The notes beneath the pieces are model-generated. The model had not been told where the DNA came from and searched no databases. It was given only the letters and a program-made list of their open reading frames with translations. 64,000 nucleotides of DNA from Linyphia triangularis (taxonomy: Eukaryota; Arthropoda; Arachnida; Araneae; Linyphiidae): NCBI GenBank assembly GCA_963978545.1, contig OZ021725.1, positions 3,822,185-3,886,184 of the forward strand. The letters run 5' to 3'. Position 1 is the stretch's first letter. Every line of letters starts with the position of its first letter. Of this stretch, positions 43,312-57,916 are shown one piece after another. The position numbers and the translations under genes were made by a program.

Positions 43312-46300
43312 AATCATCACCAGTTATCGAATTTAAAGCTATCACCAAGTTTAAGAGTGATAAATAAACTCAATTTCAATTATACAACGCGATAAAAAGA
43401 AGTCAAGAAATCTCAATTTTCAACTATCTCACAACGCAGTGTCTAAACTTCTGCCGATGTGTGATACACCGAGAGACCTGTTCTATACCTAAATCTCTGC
43501 ACTTATTTTACTTAAAACAATACATTATTTTTTATTACAGAAGTACAGTATTATCATCACCAGTAATCGAATTTAAAGCTATGACCAATTTTAAGATTGA
43601 TAAATAAACTCAATTTCAATTATACAACGCGATAAAAAGAAGTCCCGAAATCTCAATTTTCAACTCTCTTACAACGCAGTGTCTAAACTTCTGCCGATGT
43701 GTGCTACACCGAGAGACCTTTTCTATACCTAAATCTCTACACTTATTTTACTTAAAACAATACATTATTTTTTATTACAGAAGTACAGTATTATCATCAC
43801 CAGTAATCGAATTTAAAGCTATGACCAATTTTAAGATTGATAAATAAACTCAATTTCAATTATACAACGCGATAAAAAGAAGTCCCGAAATCTCAATTTT
43901 CAACTCTCTTACAACGCAGTGTCTAAACTTCTGCCGATGTGTGCTACACCGAGAGACCTTTTCTATACCTAAATCTCTACACTTATTTTACTTAAAACAA
44001 TACATTATTTTTTATTACAGAAGTACAGTATTATCATCACCAGTAATCGAATTTAAAGCTATGACCAATTTTAAGATTGATAAATAAACTCAATTTCAAT
44101 TATACAACGCGATAAAAAGAAGTCCCGAAATCTCAATTTTCAACTCTCTCACAACGCAGTGTCTAAACTTCTGCCGATGTGTGCTACACCGAGAGACCTT
44201 TTCTATACCTAAATCTCTACACTTATTTTACTTAAAACAATACATTATTTTTTATTACAGAAGTACAGTATTATCATCACCAGTAATCGAATTTAAAGCT
44301 ATGACCAATTTTAAGATTGATAAATAAACTCAATTTCAATTATACAACGCGATAAAAAGAAGTCCCGAAATCTCAATTTTCAACTCTCTTACAACGCAGT
44401 GTCTAAACTTCTGCCGATGTGTGCTACACCGAGAGACCTTTTCTATACCTAAATCTCTACACTTATTTTACTTAAAACAATACATTATTTTTTATTACAG
44501 AAGTACAGTATTATCATCACCAGTAATCGAATTTAAAGCTATGACCAATTTTAAGATTGATAAATAAACTCAATTTCAATTATACAACGCGATAAAAAGA
44601 AGTCCCGAAATCTCAATTTTCAACTCTCTCACAACGCAGTGTCTAAACTTCTGCCGATGTGTGCTACACCGAGAGACCTTTTCTATACCTAAATCTCTAC
44701 ACTTATTTTACTTAAAACAATACATTATTTTTTATTACAGAAGTACAGTATTATCATCACCAGTAATCGAATTTAAAGCTATGACCAATTTTAAGATTGA
44801 TAAATAAACTCAATTTCAATTATACAACGCGATAAAAAGAAGTCCCGAAATCTCAATTTTCAACTCTCTTACAACGCAGTGTCTAAACTTCTGCCGATGT
44901 GTGCTACACCGAGAGACCTTTTCTATACCTAAATCTCTACACTTATTTTACTTAAAACAATACATTATTTTTTATTACAGAAGTACAGTATTATCATCAC
45001 CAGTAATCGAATTTAAAGCTATGACCAATTTTAAGATTGATAAATAAACTCAATTTCAATTATACAACGCGATAAAAAGAAGTCCCGAAATCTCAATTTT
45101 CAACTCTCTCACAACGCAGTGTCTAAACTTCTGCCGATGTGTGCTACACCGAGAGACCTTTTCTATACCTAAATCTCTACACTTATTTTACTTAAAACAA
45201 TACATTATTTTTTATTACAGAAGTACAGTATTATCATCACCAGTAATCGAATTTAAAGCTATGACCAATTTTAAGATTGATAAATACACTCGATTTCAAT
45301 TATACAACGCGATAAAAAGAAGTCCCGAAATCTCAATTTTCAACTCTCTTACAACGCAGTGTCTAAACTTCTGCCGATGTGTGCTACACCGAGAGACCTT
45401 TTCTATACCTAAATCTCTACACTTATTTTACTTAAAACAATACATTATTTTTTATTACAGAAGTACAGTATTATCATCACCAGTAATCGAATTTAAAGCT
45501 ATGACCAATTTTAAGATTGATAAATAAACTCAATTTCAATTATACAACGCGATAAAAAGAAGTCCCGAAATCTCAATTTTCAACTCTCTTACAACGCAGT
45601 GTCTAAACTTCTGCCGATGTGTGCTACACCGAGAGACCTTTTCTATACCTAAATCTCTACACTTATTTTACTTAAAACAATACATTATTTTTTATTACAG
45701 AAGTACAGTATTATCATCACCAGTAATCGAATTTAAAGCTATGACCAATTTTAAGATTGATAAATACACTCGATTTCAATTATACAACGCGATAAAAAGA
45801 AGTCCCGAAATCTCAATTTTCAACTCTCTTACAACGCAGTGTCTAAACTTCTGCCGATGTGTGCTACACCGAGAGACCTTTTCTATACCTAAATCTCTAC
45901 ACTTATTTTACTTAAAACAATACAGTATTTTTTATTACAGAAGTACAGTATTATCATCACCAGTAATCGAATTTAAAGCTATGACCAATTTTAAGATTGA
46001 TAAATAAACTCAATTTCAATTATACAACGCGATAAAAAGAAGTCCCGAAATCTCAATTTTCAACTCTCTCACAACGCAGTGTCTAAACTTCTGCCGATGT
46101 GTGCTACACCGAGAGACCTTTTCTATACCTAAATCTCTGCACTTATTTTACTTAAAACAATACATTATTTTTTATTACAGAAGTACAGTATTATCATCAC
46201 CAGTAATCGAATTTAAAGCTATGACCAATTTTAAGATTGATAAATAAACTCAATTTCAATTATACAACGCGATAAAAAGAAGTCCCGAAATCTCAATTTT

Positions 46301-47953
46301 CAACTCTCTTACAACGCAGTGTCTAAACTTCTGCCGATGTGTGCTACACCGAGAGACCTTTTCTATACCTAAATCTCTACACTTATTTTACTTAAAACAA
46401 TACATTATTTTTTATTACAGAAGTACAGTATTATCATCACCAGTAATCGAATTTAAAGCTATGACCAATTTTAAGATTGATAAATACACTCGATTTCAAT
46501 TATACAACGCGATAAAAAGAAGTCCCGAAATCTCAATTTTCAACTCTCTTACAACGCAGTGTCTAAACTTCTGCCGATGTGTGCTACACTGAGAGACCTG
46601 TTCTATACCTAAATCTCTACACTTATTTTACTTAAAACAATACAGTATTTTTTATTACAGAAGTACAGTATTATCATCACCAGTAATCGAATTTAAAGCT
46701 ATGACCAATTTTAAGATTGATAAATAAACTCAATTTCAATTATACAACGCGATAAAAAGAAGTCCCGAAATCTCAATTTTCAACTCTCTTACAACGCAGT
46801 GTCTAAACTTCTGCCGATGTGTGCTACACCGAGAGACCTTTTCTATACCTAAATCTCTACACTTATTTTACTTAAAACAATACATTATTTTTTATTACAG
46901 AAGTACAGTATTATCATCACCAGTAATCGAATTTAAAGCTATGACCAATTTTAAGATTGATAAATACCCTCAATTTCAATTATACAACGCGATAAAAAGA
47001 AGTCCCGAAATCTCAATTTTCAACTCTCTCACAACGCAGTGTCTAAACTTCCGCCGATGTGTGCTACACTGAGAGACCTGTTCTATACCTAAATCTCTAC
47101 ACTTATTTTACTTAAAACAATACAGTATTTTTTATTACAGAAGTACAGTATTATCATCACCAGTAATCGAATTTAAAGCTATGACCAATTTTAAGATTGA
47201 TAAATACACTCGATTTCAATTATACAACGCGATAAAAAGAAGTCCCGAAATCTCAATTTTCAACTCTCTTACAACGCAGTGTCTAAACTTCTGCCGATGT
47301 GTGCTACACTGAGAGACCTGTTCTATACCTAAATCTCTACACTTATTTTACTTAAAACAATACAGTATTTTTTATTACAGAAGTACAGTATTATCATCAC
47401 CAGTAATCGAATTTAAAGCTATCACCAAGTTTAAGAGTGATAAATACCCTCAATTTCAATTATACAACGCGATAAAAAGAAGTCCCGAAATCTCAATTTT
47501 CAACTCTCTTACAACGCAGTGTCTAAACTTCCGCCGATGTGTGCTACACTGAGAGACCTGTTCTATACCTAAATCTCTACACTTATTTTACTTAAAACAA
47601 TACAGTATTTTTTATTACAGAAGTACAGTATTATCATCACCAGTCACCAGTAATCGAATTTAAAGCTATGACCAATTTTAAGATTGATAAATACACTCAA
47701 TTTCAATTATACAACGCGGTAAAAAGAAGTCCCGAAATCTCAATTTTCAACTCTCTTACAACGCAGTGTCTAAACTTCTGCCGATGTGTGATACACCGAG
47801 AGACCTGTTCTATACCTAAATCTCTGCACTTATTTTACTTAAAACAATACAGTATTTTTTATTATAGAAGTACAATATTATCATCACCAGTAATCGAATT
47901 TAAAGCTATGACCAATTTTAAGAGTGATAAATACCCTCAATTTCAATTTAAAA
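43312..47953 (+). repeat. 240-bp satellite, about 19-20 copies
   Basis: The marker CAGTAATCGAATTTAAAGCT recurs every 240 bp from 43321 (variant) to 47641, where a small CACCAGT duplication adds about 7 bp, and again near 47888. Copies are nearly identical in the centre and more variable at both ends. The unit is 80 codons long and open in one frame except for a TAA (in GATAAATAAACTC). Some units carry TACACTC or TACCCTC instead and so link into 128-residue frames. I treat these as satellite artefacts. Confidence 0.97.
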
Positions 47954-48080
47954 CAACGTGATAAAAAGAAGCACCGAAGTCTCAATTTTCAATTCTCTCA
48001 TAAACTCAGCATCGAAACCTCTGTCGACGATCTTTGCACCTAAATCGCTACTTAAACAAATACATCGAAAGCGGGAAAAT
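47954..48080 (+). repeat. Degenerate edge of the 240-bp satellite
   Basis: ACAACGTGATAAAAAGAAGC followed by CCGAAGTCTCAATTTTCAAT resembles the unit, after which similarity decays (CTGTCGACGATCTTTGCACC). This is typical divergence at an array edge. Confidence 0.6.
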
Positions 48081-48559
48081 CTAGTCAGTCAGCCATCAAA
48101 TGCGCCATTTAGAGCCAAACTTCCTTCTGTTTTATACTCGCCGTAAGCGGCAATAAAACGCCAGACATTTTTCAACATTTTACTCCACTTGAAGACTAAC
48201 ACACTGGAAGGAATAGCCTGATATTTCTAAAACGATTTACTCTTCGTCTTATGTCCGGTTCGCTTCTATCCAGTTGAGTTTACTCCGTCCAGAACCAGGT
48301 GGCGCAGTAGTCGTTGATAACACGACTGATGCTAACTTTGTTTTGAGAATTTTGAACAACAAATTGATCCCCCTTTCTGAAACTAAATCGTCGAAATAGA
48401 TTTTTTATATTTTTAAAAATATCCCGCAAAAGACATGAATTTCAAAATGTTTAGAGGTAATTTAATAGACGGTGATTGTTTCAAAGAAAAAGTAGTTTCG
48501 TTGACTTTCTTTCTTTTTGTATTTTTTGAAGTTGAGGAAATTAAATCACTGTTAGAAAA
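48081..48559. other. Non-coding spacer
   Basis: Somewhat GC-richer near 48200-48320. No gene or repeat is recognised. Confidence 0.4.
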
Positions 48560-48735
48560 TCTATAATATTAAATCAAAGGATATGTTGTCTGTCTGTGGG
48601 TCTATAGAAAGCAACTTCTAACAAGCTTACCACTTGGAAATTTTCAACAAAAGTTGTTTTGGCTTTCTAATTAGACTCTTAGCAAATAGAATATTAAAAT
48701 TTTAATTAGTGTTTCCTGATTAGATTTCCTTACTG
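48560..48735 (+). mobile_element. Helitron 5'-end fragment
   Basis: It starts TCTATAATATTAAATCAAAG preceded by A, and contains an inverted match to the 125-bp repeat of the Helitron at 33866-36754 (GAAATTTTCAACAAAAGTTG, GGCTTTCTAATTAGA). The 3' end is absent. Confidence 0.6.
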
Positions 48736-50019
48736 ATTCTTTTTTTCAATATCGTGTATAAGAGCCAGTTGTTGGGTCGGCCAGATCAAACATCAAACAG
48801 TTTACATCTTTTTGAAGATTTAGTCGATGTTGGCTTATTCTACAATGAAATACTTAATCTTTTTTTCAATCCATAATGCTTTTATTTCCAGAATCATTAT
48901 AACTAATTTTACTGTGTAAATTCTTAGAGCATATATATGTAGTCTACACCAACTTCCTGACTTTGCAGGATATGAAGTAAACTTATCCCCCACATTTAAA
49001 ACACATTACACTTTTCCATCCTCTTAAGGGTGTTTTGACGGAACTTGGGATAGCTTGGAATTTATATATAACTATGTAAACACTGTAGCAATTTTTAGTC
49101 CTGTTTCAATGGTAATCGGGATTTTTTGATTTTCCTAATTTGGAGAGTTTTTTATTCTTCATATTTTAAGAGTATCGAATCATTATTGTGAATGAACTGT
49201 TTTTTCTTGTACAATTTTGGGGACATATGTACACATTTTCAGTGTCCTTCTATTTTTGGAAATGAGGACATTTCTATATTTTAAGTTTGGAACATCTTAC
49301 CCATTCCAACCTCTTATAGAGGGGTTAATCGAGGCCGAAATTACTTATTATTTCTATGTTATTTGAATGATCGAAGGCTAGTGTGTATAAGTAGCTCAAG
49401 AGAGAAAGGAATGTGTATTACAAAATTGACAGCTTTACACTAAAAAGTAACCAATTTTGATTAGAATGCAATCTATTAAAACCTTAAAAACATTATTAAC
49501 ATTCATTAAATTTTAAATTGAAGATTCATTATTTTTTTTTTTTTTTTTAATTTTTATATTATACTCTCCAAATTCCTTATTACTTGAAAATAATTTAAGT
49601 TTATGCCAAAAATGAAATGGTATTTTAAAACTGCATATTTACAGTTAAAATTTTAACTTTTTAAAGTTTCTTAGGGAACGTTTGAAAAATATGAAGTGCA
49701 GTTTTTAATATTCTTAACATTCTTAATCCATTTTACATTCGAAACAAACGCAAACTTATTATTATGTAAATATGGAATACGAATAAAAATTCGGTTCTTT
49801 ATTAGTTAAGAATAAAAATCCTTGTCAAATTAAATGCGCTGAACTAGTCAAACGAGAATATATTCTTTTTAATGGAATGGAAGATATGAAATGATTTTAT
49901 ATTATTTAGAATCGGCGTAAGACTCCTTGTTTCTTAAAATTTGATAAATCTGGAAGAATGGAGAGAATGATACTGAGCTTTGCATTGAGGCACTCGGTTA
50001 TTTTCCAAAAAAAATATTT

Positions 50020-50022
<3 letters not shown>
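48736..50022. other. AT-rich non-coding stretch
   Basis: T tract near 49532-49548. No gene or repeat is recognised. Confidence 0.5.
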
Positions 50023-50100
<78 letters not shown>

Positions 50101-50103
50101 ATG

Positions 50104-50150
<47 letters not shown>

Positions 50151-50347
50151 TATTATTATTATTATTAGTAGTAGTAGTAGTAGTAATAGTAGTAGTAGTA
50201 GTAGTAGTTGTAGTAGTGGCAGTGGTAGTGGTGGTAGCAGTAGTAGTAGATGTAGTAGTAGTAGTAGTAATAGTAATAGTAATAGTAGTAGTAGTAGTAG
50301 TCGTAGTAGTAGTAGTAGTAGTAGTAGTAGTCGTAGTAGTAGTAGTA
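50023..50347. repeat. Compound microsatellite (AT)n-(AAT)n-(TTA)n-(TAG)n
   Basis: In order: (AT)n to 50097, (AAT)n to about 50148, a short (ATT)n, then about 60 imperfect TAG/TAA/TGG units to 50347. The AAT-to-ATT switch makes a small palindrome. The serine- and leucine-rich frames over it (98 and 129 residues) are artefacts. Confidence 0.96.
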
Positions 50348-51968
50348 TTTCTTCATTACTAAAGCTTATTGTAGTTAGCCGTGGCACTAATCAGTAAATG
50401 TTTACTTTGAAGCGCCATCTTTTAATGCAAAAATTAACCATTTTTTTTTCTTTTTTCTTTCTGAGAAAATTTCGATTATATTCTGTGCAAACCTAGCCTT
50501 TCTACTGCTGATTATTAATGAAAATACTTAAAAAATTTTATAAACTTGTTCCTGAATATAAATTTTTCAGAATATTCTGTTACGTTTTGATCATAATACA
50601 TATGCGTTAATGATTCTCTTGAAGAATTAAGTAACAAAACTAAGTAATAAATCAATTTTCGATAGAGAATTGGTTGCAAAGGAGGCATTAATTCTCTTAA
50701 CTTTTTATTGTGACCACCATAGGATGATTGACCAATAATTAAATTAGTTTTAAATATAAAGACCACAATAGCATAATATTTTTTTTTGCTACAATGAAAG
50801 CAAATTTATGTAACACTAATAATTTATTCACTAAAACAAATTTTTGTACCAAAATAATCTTTCATTAATAAAAAAGTAACATTAGATACATATCATTAAC
50901 AATTATTATAACTTTTGTACTAACGATTCGAAATTAAAAATCTGTTAAGAAAAGAATCGACAATATATTTATTTAAAAATATGACGTCTGCAATTATAAA
51001 GTTACCTAAACTAAATATGACAAATAAAATGTATAAATTTAGCTGTTTAAATAATATTTTAACTTTTTAATAACTAAATCTCTATATTTAATGAATACAT
51101 ATTTATTTTCTTCCAATATTTTCAATAAATAGCTTTTGAGAATGGTTGTAAAAACTGCGTTAATTAGTAGAATTTCTGAAAAAAGTAAGATAACATACAC
51201 ATAAAAAAATTATATGGCAAATTTGAAAAAAAAAAGTCGAGCAGCCCAAATAAAAAAAGAAAAATGCGGCAATTAGTCTAGACTTTATTAGCTCGAATAT
51301 ATTATTTTAATAAACTAAAAGAATTTTTATTTCCGATATGAAGAGTTAATTAGATTAATTGAAGAATGCATAGTTTTTTAATTAGCGTGACATTTTTTCA
51401 ATTGAATAAACTTTACCTAATGGAAATATGAAACGCATGTTAGTAAAATTTTATAACAAAAAGTCTTGAATGAAAACATTCATTATTTTTTTGTGTGAAT
51501 TCCTTTGGTTCGCTAGCATTTGATTTCATATGATTCCAGATAAAAACAAATCCTTCATTAAGAGATTTAATTAATTAAGACTTCAAAACAAATGTGGTTT
51601 TAGTTTTATAGAACGTAATAAACGTTTTTAATTAAAAATATATGTATGAAATACATTTAATATTTCGTTATTAAATTTAAAGTAATTAATTTATCCTATA
51701 GCGGTTTAATTTAGAAAAAAAAAAAAAAAAAAAAAAAAAAAAACATTTATAACATTATTTAATAGAAATTTCAAATCTCTGTTTCCATAAAAAAGTTATT
51801 GCTAAAGTGCAGAAATCAATTATTCTAAAGATTATCCAGGTAATGTGTAGATTAACTAAGGTGATTGTTTCGTTTCTCAACTTTTCTAGTTAATCTGCAA
51901 ATTACCTAGATAATCTGCACATATCCTATAAGGCACTTGTTTAAAGAAAAAATAAGATCTTTGCTGGA
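50348..51968. other. AT-rich non-coding stretch
   Basis: A tract of about 28 A at 51715-51743. No gene or repeat is recognised. Confidence 0.5.
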
Positions 51969-51969
51969 A

Positions 51970-52112
<143 letters not shown>

Positions 52113-52502
52113 ATCAAACGAATCAAGTTAATGCAATCAAACAATCAACAAATTAGTCATTAGAATCAGTCATCAACAATTAAAAAACTTAACTACAAAG
52201 AATCAAAAGGTTTAAAATATTATTACAATTAAGGAAATTAGCAAAATATTATTGATTTATTTTTCGACATCTAAAGAATCAAGTTAATACAATCATGAGA
52301 AGGAGTAAGGAAAGAAAATGGGGAAAACTAACTTTTGAATTTTAACAATACGGAAACCGTTAATGTGCACATTATCTAGGCAAAATGCGGAAAACTCTTG
52401 ATTCCGCATGTTAACTTAGAATATAAGTTAACCTTGCTGATTAGTTAGATAATGTGCCCTTTAATGGCTTTCGAGCTTTAGCAGTAACATATATATAGAT
52501 AT

Positions 52503-53046
52503 TGTTATACATTTTTCTAAAAGGAAAGGTTGACACAGCTTATACTAAATAAAAACTATAATTTATTCTTCCTTCGAAGGTTTACAGATCTTCTTCAAAT
52601 AACAAAACAATCACTATCAAGCTTCAATATAAGCTACGTTACATACAACTTCGAACACAGAGTTAATTCAGGCTCAGAAAGTAAACATCGGAAGCTCTCC
52701 GAACAGCAAATCATTCTCAACGTAATCTAACTCGATTTCATTTTTCGTTTCTTTAAATAGTGTCACGGAAGAAATTTCTAGCAAAATCCAGCCGACCAAT
52801 CGTGTGATCGAAATTTCTCGAATGATTTAGGTGTTGCCACCTTTTCCAACCTGAATTAACGCTGTTTACAAATTAAGTTAAATAAAAATAGAACGTTAAA
52901 AATAAATACGTCAGAGTTTACAATTTTATAAAGAATAAAATAAAATAGAAATATAAAATAAATACGCCACTGTTTAACAGAATAAAATAAAATAGAACTT
53001 AAATATAAATCACTATTACAATTATTTACAGACGATTTTCGTAACA
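52503..53046 (-). mobile_element. Solo LTR, family LTR-B, 544 bp
   Basis: It starts TGTTATACATTTTTC and ends TTTTCGTAACA, colinear with 5316-5936 and 56259-56706. ATAT precedes it but CTAC follows, so the target duplication has decayed or the end was rearranged. It has the tail repeat (TAAAATAGAA.TATAAAATAA type) as in the 5.3-kb copy. Confidence 0.78.
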
Positions 53047-54441
<1,395 letters not shown>

Positions 54442-54497
54442 TAAACAATTACTCTCATTATCATCTCAAAATTAGTATAACTTAAGAAAAATATTAA
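54442..54497 (+). repeat. 56-bp direct repeat left of a MITE
   Basis: TAAACAATTACTCTCATTAT through AAATATTAA recurs at 55222-55277 with a handful of mismatches. The pair brackets the family 2 MITE. Confidence 0.9.
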
Positions 54498-55220
54498 GGT
54501 ATACATATACATTAGGAATCTCAAAATTTGACTCAATTGTGCGTTTTTGTTTTTTGGTTTTAAAATATTCCCGAATTCATTACCTTTAAAATGATACAAT
54601 TTTCTTACTGAGACTCAAATTACTTTTTAAATTACAGTAGGATTTGTGAACCTGTTTTGTATCACGTTCATTAGTGCAGTTAACTTTAAACGCGTTTTCT
54701 GAAGAATGACATTTTGGTGTTATATGACTTTACGCCAACGGTCATAACTTCACAATAAATTATCCGATTTACAAAATTCTAATTTTATTTTGTCGAAAAT
54801 AGTTGCGAATGTGTTTTCTATGGAGAATTTAATATATATTGTTATGAACAAATTTTGTATGCATATTTTAATCTTAATTTTTTGTTAAGAACTATGTATT
54901 TTTTCAAACTTTTTATTTAAAAACTTTTAATTAAATAAATATTGAAGCCAAATTCAAAATTCTCCCAAGAAACATGCGTCAATATAATATCTTTTATTTG
55001 CAATAAAAATATTACCTCTAAGTTAATTACAAGTTTATTTATGTATGTTCTAATAATGTCCTAATTAGTCACATTAATTGCAATTAGCTGATTAAAAAAT
55101 TGCCGGAAAAAAAAAGTTTATATATAAATATGCTTCATTTTTAATTCTGATATACTGCCAAAAAGTTTGAAATTATAACCTAAAAATTAAATAAAATCAT
55201 ATCAATTGTATATGTATACC
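54498..55220. mobile_element. TTAA-target MITE, family 2, copy C
   Basis: TTAA at 54494-54497 and 55221-55224. 723 bp, colinear with copies A and B, with ends GGTATACATATACATTAGG and, inverted, GGTATACATATACAATTGAT. It is non-coding. Confidence 0.88.
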
Positions 55221-55221
55221 T

Positions 55222-55277
55222 TAAACAATTATTCTCATTAGCATCTCAAAATTAGTATAACTTTAGTAAAATATTAA
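55222..55277 (+). repeat. 56-bp direct repeat right of a MITE
   Basis: Counterpart of 54442-54497. Confidence 0.9.
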
Positions 55278-56258
55278 TTAAAAAAAACCTCTCCCTTAAG
55301 TTCATACGAAATATTAGTGAACATATTTAAAATGTACTCTCTCAAAAAGTTTTACATTAGATAGTTTTAAAAAAATTCAAAATTGGCTCCTTTCATATCC
55401 ATCTTTTAAGTAAAGGTGAAATCAATATTAAAAGGCAAATGTGAATTTTGTTACCCATTCTCTTTAAAAGACTTTTTAGGAGTGGAAGAACAAAGAACAA
55501 ATCCGAGTCCGCAGTAGAAAAAGTCTCGCATTTTAAACTAAAGGAAGAAAGAACATCGTGTGTTACGTTTCCCCTTTCAAGAGTAAATTTCCTTTTTTTT
55601 ATTCCTCCAACTCTGACATCGAAAGTCTTGTTCCTTTTCTTCCCCATTTTTTAAACTTTCACAAATCTTCAACATTACATTTAGTAGAAGCTTAAAGCAT
55701 TTTAATGACTGCATATGGATCTTTTGTTTCAAGTTTTTTTCTTTCTTTTCAAAACGCTGTTTTAATACCTAGGACTGCTGCCAGGTCTTGTTTCTTGTAC
55801 TTTAATTACTAACTGCCTGAAAAGTATTTTTTTTTTCTCCCAGGTAATAAGTTTTTAAATCTCCCATCTTATACATGAAAGGTTGTGTAATTTTTGGGCT
55901 TTTGTTTAACATAAAAAAAAAATTAGTTTTTTGCTGAAATGAAAAGAGAATAAGAAAAAGCAAGAAAACATATTTAAAAGTTTGGTTATATTAAAAAAAA
56001 ATGTCTAACACTTCTACTTTCGTACATCCAATGACTCAACTTTATTTTACTTTATGTTTGTGTCGAAAATTATTCAAAGGACTTAAAAAAAAGTTAAATA
56101 TTTTTTTTTTACGCATTTAAAAAAAATTGCAATTTCTTATTTACACACACATACATAATAATAAATATTTCAGTAAATAAAATTAATATACTCTTAGAAC
56201 AAAACTTTTTAGATATCTGTGAAAAAACAATCTTTCAAAGTTTTGAAATCTACAATAT
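55278..56258. other. AT-rich non-coding stretch
   Basis: Overlapping frames on both strands near 55393-55654 are unrecognised. No repeat is seen. Confidence 0.45.
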
Positions 56259-56706
56259 TGTTATGAATTTTTCCGCTGAGGCAATGATGGCACAGCTTTT
56301 AAGATAAAAACTACTATTTATTCACTCTTCAAAGGCATAAAATGTATTCACAGAAAACAGTTTAATCACCCTCAAGCTTCAGTAAGAACAACTTAGAATA
56401 CAGCGATTATACAAGTTCACTCTAGAAGTAAACAAAGCGATCAGCTCACATCGAAGTCCGAAGTCAATCTGAAAACTTTCCCGATCTGCGGTCTTTATAT
56501 AGCAGACTCGTGAGAACATTCCTGAAATTTCCAGCCAATTCATCGAAAAAGAAACATCTCGAAATTTCTCGATTGCTTTAGGTGTTGCCACCTTTTTCTA
56601 ACCTGTATAATCGCTGCTGATAAATAAAATAAGTTAAAATAAATTACAATAGAATTTTTAAATAATCCGTCACTATTTACACTATATACAGACAATTTGT
56701 GCAACA
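56259..56706 (-). mobile_element. Solo LTR, family LTR-B, intact, minus strand
   Basis: 448 bp, starting TGTTATGAATTTTTCC and ending TTTGTGCAACA, flanked by ATAT at 56255-56258 and 56707-56710. It is the reverse complement of 32432-32889 along its length, including the block AGGTGTTGCCACCTTTTTCT. No internal region is present. Confidence 0.87.
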
Positions 56707-56710
56707 ATAT

Positions 56711-57081
56711 ATATCAACAAGTATTTCACACTTTTAAATAGTGTACTATAGATGAGCTTATACTCCTGTATTCATATTTTGGGGAGAATCTTAATCGATA
56801 CTTCATTTCTGTCATTTTTTATTCACGAATTATAAATCTACTGCAACAAAACATACTAAATACGATTATCACTCATTAGAAATCCAGCATTAACTAAAGT
56901 AACTCAAAAGTATTAATGATATTGAAACAACTTAAAAATGTCATGTGTCCTTCCTCTGATATAAAGAATAAGTGTTTATTATTATCATATAGAGATATGC
57001 CTTTGTATGTCTTATTTGCGAATATCTCAGTGCAAAATCTTTGCGACGTTTCATAAACTGATTATAGCAGAGACAGAAATG
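56711..57081. other. AT-rich non-coding stretch
   Basis: No feature is recognised. Confidence 0.45.
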
Positions 57082-57095
57082 ACTGAACTTGCAAG

Positions 57096-57272
57096 TTGGT
57101 TGTTTTCAGATTATCTGGCTCCGTCAGCAACACGAGGGCTATAATGCGCCGAAATATTCGTCATTAGACAAGCCAACATACATTTACAAACACCCATGCC
57201 TAACACGGGACTCGAACCCGCAACCTCGCGGTCTAGAAGCTAGCGCGCTAACCACTATACCGTTTGATCGGC
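57096..57272 (-). mobile_element. SINE-A, full-length copy
   Basis: Intact A box and B box (GGTTCGAGTCC) on the minus strand. Flanks are ACTGAACTTGCAAG (57082-57095) and ACTGAGCTTGCAGG (57273-57286), a 14-bp duplication with two mismatches. Confidence 0.92.
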
Positions 57273-57286
57273 ACTGAGCTTGCAGG

Positions 57287-57916
57287 AAATGGTCCGATCA
57301 GTTTTTCAACCAATCAAAACTCATCAAGTGACCACTCACTTGATGAGTAAAAGGCTGAATAAAACATAAATTCTCAATAAACCCAGTCCAGTATTCGATG
57401 CAGGCATCATAGGAGATTAAGCATGTTCGACTCATTTCCTCGAATTTGTTTACTTCTACATTTTGTTAAGAGTAGTGAGAAGATTATGCAACGACTTGTC
57501 CCATCAGTTAGTTTATTTGAGGTCAATATTCTCAGACAAAACTGGTAATGCTACAGACATGAACGTTATGTCAAATGGAAAGTCTTTTTGGGACGATAAT
57601 AAGTCATAAAGATAAGCCATAAAGCCAAAACTATAAATTCAAAGACTTGCGCAGTGTTCACCAGTGAAATACTTCCAAAGGGTACTGTCACCCCATGTCA
57701 AAATTTTAAGGGGTATTTTTGAAATCCAAAGGGTATTTTCGAAACTAAAGCAAGATATTTTTTTTACAAAATTAATAACTATAACAATAACAGTGATGCA
57801 CGATCGCAATTTCGCGTATCAGAATGGAAATATGCTTTTTTAATACTTACTAAAAACACTTGATGGCTATAAACCTTAAACTAACTATCAACACAATGCT
57901 GTCCAGTGACACCTCG
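57287..57916. other. Non-coding stretch
   Basis: Moderately AT-rich. It has a small palindrome, CACTTGATGAG/CTCATCAAGTG, near 57315-57350. No gene is recognised. Confidence 0.4.

Noticed and set aside
43312..47953. CRISPR-like array
   Set aside because: Units are contiguous 240-bp satellites without repeat-spacer structure, in a eukaryotic sequence.
50101..50397. Poly-serine/isoleucine and poly-leucine open frames on both strands
   Set aside because: They are translations of the compound microsatellite and change amino acid as the repeat unit changes.
55448..55654. Overlapping frames on both strands that could be an exon
   Set aside because: No splice-site pair or domain could be supported by eye, and both strands are equally open.
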